The notes beneath the pieces are model-generated. The model worked only from the letters and a program-made list of their open reading frames with translations. It was not told the DNA's origin and searched no databases. 17,606 nucleotides of DNA from an uncultured Pseudomonas sp. (lineage in GTDB: Bacteria; Pseudomonadota; Gammaproteobacteria; Pseudomonadales; Pseudomonadaceae). Within the stretch, counting starts at the first letter, position 1. The number at the start of each line of letters is the position of its first letter. The position numbers and the translations under genes are program-made. Positions 15,290 through 17,606 of this stretch are shown piece after piece. The stretch is from the NCBI GenBank assembly GCA_937863915.1, contig CALMID010000039.1, positions 1 through 17,606 of the forward strand, written 5' to 3'.

Positions 15290-16303
15290 TTGAAAGACAC
15301 AATTGGCGTGCGCAAACACCTCCGGGCTCTCGGCCTGGCTCTGCTTGGCAGTCTGGCCAGTCAGCCGCTGCTGGCCAGCGACTATGTGGGTGTGCCGCAG
15401 GTGAGCGAGTTCATCACGGGCATGACCCGTGATCATGGCTTTGCCAGTGAGCAGCTGACCGCTCTGTTCGCCCAGGCCGAGCGCAAGCAGGCCATTCTCG
15501 ATGCGATTTCGCGCCCGGCCGAGCGGGTCAAACCGTGGAGTGAGTACCGCCCGATCTTCATCACCGAGGCGCGCATCAACAAGGGCGTGGCGTTCTGGCA
15601 GCAGCATGCCGAGACTCTGGCCCGGGCCGAGCAGAGCTATGGCGTGCCGGCGCAGGTGATCGTCGCCATCATCGGCGTGGAAACCTTCTACGGTGGCAAT
15701 ACCGGCAGCTGGCGCGTGCTCGATGCCCTGTCGACCCTGTGTTTCGATTACCCGCCGCGTTCGCCGTTCTTCTGCCAGCAGCTCAAGGAGTTCCTCCTCC
15801 TTGCCCGCGAAGAACAGGTCGATCCGCTCACCCTCAAGGGCTCCTATGCCGGCGCCATGGGCTTGCCGCAATTCATGCCGAGCAGCTTCCGCGCCTATGC
15901 GGTGGATTTCGACGGCGACGGCCATATCAATATCTGGACCAATCCGGTGGATGCCATCGGCAGCGTGGCCAGCTACTTCAAGCACCATGGCTGGGCCCAG
16001 GGCGAGCCGGTAGTGAGCCGTGCCGATGTGCGCGGTGAACAGTTCGACAAGGGCCTCACCGTGGGCCTCGACCCGCAGCTGAATGTCGGCCAATTGCGCA
16101 CCCTGGGCTGGTCCAGCCATGATGCGCTGCGCGACGACCTGCTGGTCAGCGCCTTCCGTTTCGAGGGCGAGGCCGGTCCTGAGTACTGGCTCGGTCTGCC
16201 GAATTTCTTCGTGATCACTCGCTATAACCGCAGCAACATGTACTCGATGGCCGTGTACCAGTTGTCCGAGGCCTTGCGTGCCAACCGGGAGAAAGCCCAG
16301 TGA
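15290..16303 (+). CDS. mltB: Membrane-bound lytic murein transglycosylase B (MltB family)
   Basis: The product is 337 aa from the chosen start. MltB cleaves the glycan strand with formation of 1,6-anhydro-muramic ends. The catalytic Glu131 lies in GVETFYGGNTG (129-139), and YAGAMGLPQFMPSS (186-198 region) is a second family signature. The N-terminus is a hydrophobic signal sequence ending near LLAS-D; no clear lipobox Cys is visible, so it is probably soluble periplasmic (SltB-like). No ATG fits outside rodA. TTG at 15290 is preferred because AAGG lies 9 nt upstream. GTG at 15308 is a good alternative, and ATG at 15257 would overlap rodA. The stop overlaps the rlpA start (GTGA). Confidence 0.92.
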   Translation: MKDTIGVRKHLRALGLALLGSLASQPLLASDYVGVPQVSEFITGMTRDHGFASEQLTALFAQAERKQAILDAISRPAERVKPWSEYRPIFITEARINKGVAFWQQHAETLARAEQSYGVPAQVIVAIIGVETFYGGNTGSWRVLDALSTLCFDYPPRSPFFCQQLKEFLLLAREEQVDPLTLKGSYAGAMGLPQFMPSSFRAYAVDFDGDGHINIWTNPVDAIGSVASYFKHHGWAQGEPVVSRADVRGEQFDKGLTVGLDPQLNVGQLRTLGWSSHDALRDDLLVSAFRFEGEAGPEYWLGLPNFFVITRYNRSNMYSMAVYQLSEALRANREKAQ

Positions 16304-17304
16304 GATTGCCGACGCTTGCGCTCTACGCCGCTCTGGCGACGATGCTGGCCAGCTGTTCAAGCAGCCGTGCGCCGCAGCCGGTGCAGCCGGGTACAGGCCC
16401 GCTCAGCGGGCCGGGTGACTACTCCCGGCCGCACCGCGATGGCTCGCCATGGTGGGATGTCGATGTGTCGCGCATCCCCGACGCCGTGCCGATGCCGCAC
16501 TACGGGCGCTACAAGGCCAATCCCTATTCGGTGATGGGCAAGACCTACTTTCCGCTGCAGGATGCCCGTCGTTACCGTGCCACGGGTACGGCCTCCTGGT
16601 ACGGCACCAAGTTCCACGGCCAGGCTACCGCTAACGGCGAGACCTATGACCTGTATGGCATGACGGCGGCGCACAAGACCCTGCCGCTGCCCAGCTACGT
16701 CAAGGTGACCAACCTCGATAACGGCAAGAGTGTGATCCTGCGCGTCAACGACCGTGGCCCGTTCTATTCCGACCGCATCATCGACCTGTCCTTCGCGGCG
16801 GCGAAGAAGCTCGGCTATGCCGAAACCGGTACCGCGCGTGTGACGGTCGAAGGTATCGATCCGCACGAGTGGTGGGCCCAGCAGGGTCGCCCGGTGCCGC
16901 TGGTGCTGGCCGCCCCGCAGCAGGCCTCGAACAAGCCGCTGTCGCTGCCGGCCACTTCGGCCCAGGCCATGCCGGCGCCGGTCGAGCAGTACACGCCGCC
17001 GCTGGAACAGCATGCCGCTGCTGTCCTGCCGGTGCAGATCGACGCAAAAAAAAACGCTTCAGCCGGGCTGTCTGGCCTGTATCTCCAGGTGGGCGCCTTC
17101 GCCAATCCGGACGCTGCGGAGCTGCTCAAGTCGAAGCTGGGCAGTCTGACGGCTGCCCCGGTGTTTATCAGCTCGGTGGCGCTGAATCAGCAGATCCTGC
17201 ACCGCGTGCGCCTGGGGCCGATCGACACGCAGGATGAGGCGCTGAAGCTGCAGGACAGTATCCGCCTGGCCAACCTGGGGCAGCCGACCCTGGTCAAGCC
17301 GTAA
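16300..17304 (+). CDS. rlpA: Septal ring lytic transglycosylase RlpA (lipoprotein, DPBB + SPOR domains)
   Basis: The product is 334 aa with a GTG start overlapping the mltB stop by 4 nt and a GGGAGA site before it. The lipobox LASC gives lipidated Cys19, so an outer-membrane lipoprotein is expected. The double-psi beta-barrel domain (about 94-188) has TASWYG (97-102), E114, H125 and D151. These match the conserved residues of P. aeruginosa RlpA, which cuts glycan lacking stem peptides. A Pro/Ala-rich linker (about 196-256) joins a SPOR domain (about 258-334, YLQVGAFAN...) that targets denuded septal glycan. A run of nine A's lies in the linker just before SPOR. Confidence 0.96.
   Translation: MRLPTLALYAALATMLASCSSSRAPQPVQPGTGPLSGPGDYSRPHRDGSPWWDVDVSRIPDAVPMPHYGRYKANPYSVMGKTYFPLQDARRYRATGTASWYGTKFHGQATANGETYDLYGMTAAHKTLPLPSYVKVTNLDNGKSVILRVNDRGPFYSDRIIDLSFAAAKKLGYAETGTARVTVEGIDPHEWWAQQGRPVPLVLAAPQQASNKPLSLPATSAQAMPAPVEQYTPPLEQHAAAVLPVQIDAKKNASAGLSGLYLQVGAFANPDAAELLKSKLGSLTAAPVFISSVALNQQILHRVRLGPIDTQDEALKLQDSIRLANLGQPTLVKP
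17046..17054 (+). repeat. A9 homopolymer inside rlpA, before the SPOR domain
   Basis: Nine consecutive A's encode the end of Ala249, Lys250, Lys251 and the start of Asn252, in otherwise GC-rich sequence. Adding one A gives a frame ending at TGA 17235-17237; losing one gives a stop at 17147-17149. Either change removes the SPOR domain. Confidence 0.9.
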
Positions 17305-17320
17305 GTCCGCACCACGATTC

Positions 17321-17337
17321 GCCCGCATCTTGCGGGC
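17321..17337 (+). other. Hairpin in the rlpA-dacA gap
   Basis: A perfect 6-bp stem GCCCGC/GCGGGC with a 5-nt loop begins 17 nt after the rlpA stop. It is followed by AGCACGG, not a T-run, so it is a poor intrinsic terminator. It may stabilise the rlpA transcript end or partly attenuate read-through. Confidence 0.4.
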
Positions 17338-17375
17338 AGCACGGTCGCCCAGGGATGGGAGGCCGATCGACCATC

Positions 17376-17402
17376 ATGAGTAACTGTCAGAGATTCGGAT
17401 GA
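17376..17402 (+). other. Possible 8-codon leader ORF overlapping the dacA start
   Basis: ATG at 17376 opens a reading frame, MSNCQRFG, whose TGA (17400-17402) overlaps the dacA ATG at 17399 as ATGA. GGGAGG at 17357-17362 lies 13 nt upstream, a longish spacing. It could couple translation into dacA, which itself lacks a clear ribosome site. It may also be chance. Confidence 0.25.
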
Positions 17403-17606
17403 ACATCAACACCCTGCAACGCCTGCTCCTTACCGTTCTGCTGCTCTGTGCGCCCAGCGCCTGGGCTGTCGATGCACTGCCTTCTCCGCCGCAACTGGCC
17501 GCCAAGTCCTACGTGCTGATGGATCACGCCAGTGGCAAGGTTCTGGTGGAGAACAATGGCGACCAGCGCCTGCCGCCGGCCAGCCTGACCAAACTGATGA
17601 CCGCCT
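17399..17606 (+). CDS. dacA: D-alanyl-D-alanine carboxypeptidase (PBP5 family), 5' part
   Basis: The first 69 codons are present and the rest lies beyond the right edge. A signal peptide ends near SAWA-V (cleavage after residue 23). A typical PBP5 beginning follows, with the catalytic S62-L-T-K65 motif in PPASLTKLMTA. The enzyme removes the terminal D-Ala from pentapeptide stems in the periplasm. It starts 94 nt after rlpA. In Pseudomonas this locus is sometimes named dacC. The ribosome site directly before the ATG is weak. Confidence 0.9.
   Translation, partial: MNINTLQRLLLTVLLLCAPSAWAVDALPSPPQLAAKSYVLMDHASGKVLVENNGDQRLPPASLTKLMTA

Noticed and set aside
1..17606. Mobile element, phage, CRISPR or defence island
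   Set aside because: All genes are recognisable chromosomal families in a conserved order. No integrase, transposase, direct-repeat array or tRNA-flanked insertion was seen.

Overview
This GC-rich window, densely packed with genes, reads as chromosomal core sequence from a Pseudomonas-type gammaproteobacterium. The strongest clue is the gene order proA-nadD-rsfS-rlmH-mrdA-rodA-mltB-rlpA-dacA. From memory this order, together with the hydrolase, glycosylase, LrgB, MaoC and C13-peptidase genes to its left, matches one block of the P. aeruginosa chromosome. I saw no transposase, integrase, CRISPR array, tRNA or rRNA.

Left part (1-3001, all minus strand). Read in the direction of transcription, it holds a MaoC-type hydratase gene, a 70-residue TM2 membrane protein and an intrinsic terminator. 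Next comes a lipoprotein with about eleven MORN repeats fused to a C13 (legumain/caspase-like) peptidase domain. It is followed after 18 nt by an NAD(P)-binding oxidoreductase that runs off the left edge.

Centre-left (3002-7048). An overlapping CidA/LrgA-LrgB pair and a stand-alone Lon N-terminal-domain protein form a plus-strand operon. Facing it on the minus strand are a DNA-3-methyladenine glycosylase and, overlapping its stop codon, a DedA-PAP2 fusion membrane protein.

Centre (7049-9427). A leucine-carboxymethyltransferase-type SAM methyltransferase converges on an alpha/beta hydrolase that has a C-terminal PilZ-like segment. Their stop codons abut as TGATCA. A 312-bp intergenic region separates the hydrolase from proA. 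It carries a spaced inverted repeat, a hairpin and a good -10 box.

Right part (9428-17606, all plus strand). This is a tight run of genes joining proline synthesis (proA), NAD synthesis (nadD), ribosome silencing and 23S rRNA methylation (rsfS, rlmH), and cell-wall elongation and remodelling (mrdA/PBP2, rodA, mltB, rlpA, and the start of a D,D-carboxypeptidase). Gaps are 20 nt or less, with several stop/start overlaps as far as rlpA. MrdA and RodA are the transpeptidase and glycosyltransferase of the elongasome, MltB and RlpA are lytic transglycosylases, and the carboxypeptidase trims stem peptides. The DedA-PAP2 protein could support the same pathway by recycling undecaprenyl carrier.

Most of the window is conserved housekeeping sequence. 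The points most worth a second look are the MORN-C13 lipoprotein, the hydrolase with a PilZ-like tail, the DedA-PAP2 fusion, a run of nine A's between the two domains of rlpA, and several small junction or regulatory patterns.
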